A stretch of 11,108 bases of DNA, from contig LLCB01000721.1 of the NCBI GenBank assembly GCA_001414345.1, positions 1 through 11,108 on the forward strand. The letters are read 5' to 3'. Position 1 is the first letter of the stretch; each line of letters starts with the position of its first letter. The position numbers and the translations under genes were made by a program. The notes beneath the pieces are model-generated. The model was given only the letters and a program-made list of their open reading frames with translations, was not told the origin of the DNA and did no database searches. Below are positions 10,161 through 11,108 of this stretch, piece by piece. This stretch comes from Hymenoscyphus infarciens (Eukaryota; Ascomycota; Leotiomycetes; Helotiales; Helotiaceae).

Positions 10161-10270
10161 TTACTAATACTTATATACTAAGAGTATATATTACTAATAC
10201 TTATATATTAAAGGTATTAAGATCTAATATTTATATATAAAAGGTATTAAGATTTAAATATTATATATAT
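10161..10270. repeat. 30-bp tandem repeat, about 3.5 copies
   Basis: Units start at 10161, 10191, 10221 and 10251 (the last partial). The first two share TTACTAATACTTATATA, and units 2 and 3 share the ending AAGGTATTAA. Differences between copies are mostly C/T and A/T, so some may be RIP changes. Unlike the 51-bp array, these copies have diverged. No function is evident. Confidence 0.65.
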
Positions 10271-10718
10271 ATCTTTTATTATCTATTTAGCTTTTAGTTA
10301 ATATTATTATTAAGCCTTTATATTATCTAACCTCTTATAAATAGATATTTATACTTAGAATAGAAGAAGAATAGTTTATTCTTTACTTTTATATTTAGAG
10401 CCTAGTATCTAGCTATATTATTCTATTAAACATACTTCTATATATCTCTTTTACTATAGTATATATTTAATACTATTATATAAAAAGAATAAACTATTCT
10501 TTACTAGAGATAGTCTATTATAATATCTTACTTATATATATTATTATTTTTATTTTAAATATAATTTAGCTTAGATTTAGATAATAACTTTAAATAGCTA
10601 GGATTTTAGAGATCTTCTAGATAGCTAGTACTATTAGAGTTTAGTATTTATTAAATAGTTAGTAAAATTATAATTTTAATCTTTTAGAGAGACTAGAATA
10701 TACTAAGTATTCTTAAGA
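10271..10718. other. AT-rich spacer between tandem arrays
   Basis: No gene is supported here. The segment contains the inverted pair at 10367-10384 and 10484-10501, and otherwise low-complexity TA-rich sequence leading into the 51-bp satellite. Confidence 0.4.
10367..10501. repeat. Perfect 18-bp inverted repeats 135 bp end to end
   Basis: AAGAATAGTTTATTCTTT (10367-10384) is the exact reverse complement of 10484-10501. Each arm is itself a gapped palindrome, AAGAATA-NNN-TATTCTT, so the copies also match as direct repeats except for the three central bases, and as direct repeats they extend through CTTTACT. This could be the terminal repeats of a small 135-bp MITE-like element, or two copies of a short palindromic motif. 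No flanking target-site duplication was evident. Confidence 0.45.
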
Positions 10719-10803
10719 ATTAGTATATATAAAAGTCTTTATAATAAGTCTTTAAAAGAAGTCTAGATATCTAGACTTATTATAAAGACTTTTAAATAAA
10801 TAA
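10719..10803. repeat. Inverted and shortened units heading the 51-bp satellite
   Basis: The left edge of the satellite is not a simple truncation. The 21 bp at 10731-10751 are the exact reverse complement of 10773-10793, so an inverted partial unit faces the array across a 21-bp spacer. The preceding TAGTATATATA continues the match to the reverse complement of a B-type unit. The first forward unit (10761-10803) is 43 bp, about 8 bp short of the standard monomer, missing a TATATACT-like block. Confidence 0.7.
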
Positions 10804-11108
10804 GTCTAGATATCTAGACCTATTATATAGACTTTTTTATATACTAATAAATATGTCTAGATATCTAGACCTATTAAAAAGACTTTTATATATACTAGTA
10901 AATAAGTCTAGATATCTAGACCTATTATAAAGACTTTTTTATATACTAATAAATATGTCTAGATATCTAGACCTATTAAAAAGACTTTTATATATACTAG
11001 TAAATAAGTCTAGATATCTAGACCTATTATAAAGACTTTTTTATATACTAATAAATATGTCTAGATATCTAGACCTATTAAAAAGACTTTTATATATACT
11101 AGTAAATA
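10804..11108. repeat. 51-bp satellite with 102-bp A-B higher-order repeat
   Basis: Monomers start at 10804, 10855, 10906, 10957, 11008 and 11059, exactly 51 bp apart, and the array runs off the window. Two types alternate: A (10804, 10906, 11008) and B (10855, 10957, 11059). A and B differ at about four positions, while A2 equals A3, A1 differs at one base (T for A at 10828), and the B copies are identical as far as visible. Every monomer begins with the perfect 16-bp palindrome GTCTAGATATCTAGAC. The only TG is in ATATGTCT at the A-to-B junction, and CA is absent. Such identity inside RIPped DNA suggests expansion or homogenisation after the mutations. The array could be centromeric or subtelomeric, but nothing here proves that. 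Confidence 0.9.

Larger units (their letters stand above)
1..11108. other. RIP-mutated AT-rich block
   Basis: The whole window shows the signature of repeat-induced point mutation, the premeiotic C-to-T process that filamentous ascomycetes use against duplicated DNA. CA and TG dinucleotides are strongly depleted on both strands (about 90 and 31 by hand count, against several hundred each expected from base content), TA is in great excess, and CT and AG remain common. In the readable frames stops are almost only TAA and TAG, as produced from CAA, CAG and TGG. RIP targets are normally repeats longer than a few hundred bases, so this DNA was once multicopy. A mitochondrial or low-GC bacterial origin would not explain loss of CA and TG alone. 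The window may lie in a subtelomere, a centromere or another transposon-rich block; the sequence does not say which. Confidence 0.88.

Noticed and set aside
1..11108. Mitochondrial or low-GC bacterial DNA
   Set aside because: High AT alone would fit, but the selective loss of CA and TG with retention of CT, AG and CC, and the presence of a fungal-type intron, point to RIP in a nuclear genome.
10719..11108. CRISPR array
   Set aside because: The repeats are contiguous 51-bp monomers with no unique spacers, in a eukaryotic RIPped context.

Overview
The window looks like a repeat-rich, gene-poor block from a filamentous ascomycete (Pezizomycotina) that has been heavily mutated by repeat-induced point mutation (RIP). 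By eye it is very AT-rich. CpA and TpG are almost gone: I count roughly 90 CA and 31 TG in 11.1 kb. TpA is everywhere, while CpT, ApG, CpC, GpC and some CpG survive. Selective loss of CA and TG together, with TA gained, is the mark of C-to-T change at CpA on both strands. Nearly every in-frame stop in the readable frames is TAA or TAG, as expected if CAA, CAG and TGG codons were converted. I see no intact gene, rRNA, tRNA or CRISPR array. The species cannot be named from this sequence.

Layout: (1) 1-540, AT-rich with no supported gene. (2) 541-1746, plus strand, a decayed frame of about 400 codons (A). (3) 1798-2820, minus strand, a second decayed frame (B) that ends tail-to-tail against A. 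(4) 2821-3278, nothing supported. (5) 3279-about 6217, minus strand, two long decayed frames (C and D) that meet near 4330-4380 and may be one gene broken by an indel or intron. (6) about 6220-7920, mostly featureless, with weak frame traces and a pyrimidine-rich tract. (7) 7921-9565, plus strand, the best-preserved relic (E), with a recognisable 55-bp fungal intron. (8) 9566-10720, AT-rich, with a perfect 22-bp palindrome, a 30-bp tandem repeat and an 18-bp inverted pair. (9) 10719 to the window end, a satellite of 51-bp monomers arranged as a 102-bp higher-order repeat, each monomer carrying a 16-bp palindrome, and headed by an inverted partial unit.

The relics are probably old mobile or subtelomeric/centromeric repeat genes, because RIP acts on duplicated DNA. 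I could not assign any of them to a protein family, and CpA mutation has changed many residues besides the stops. The most informative observations are the near-identity of the satellite monomers despite RIP around them, the strand asymmetry of surviving CA versus TG, and the splice-dependent frame continuity in relic E. All stop densities and counts were made by eye.
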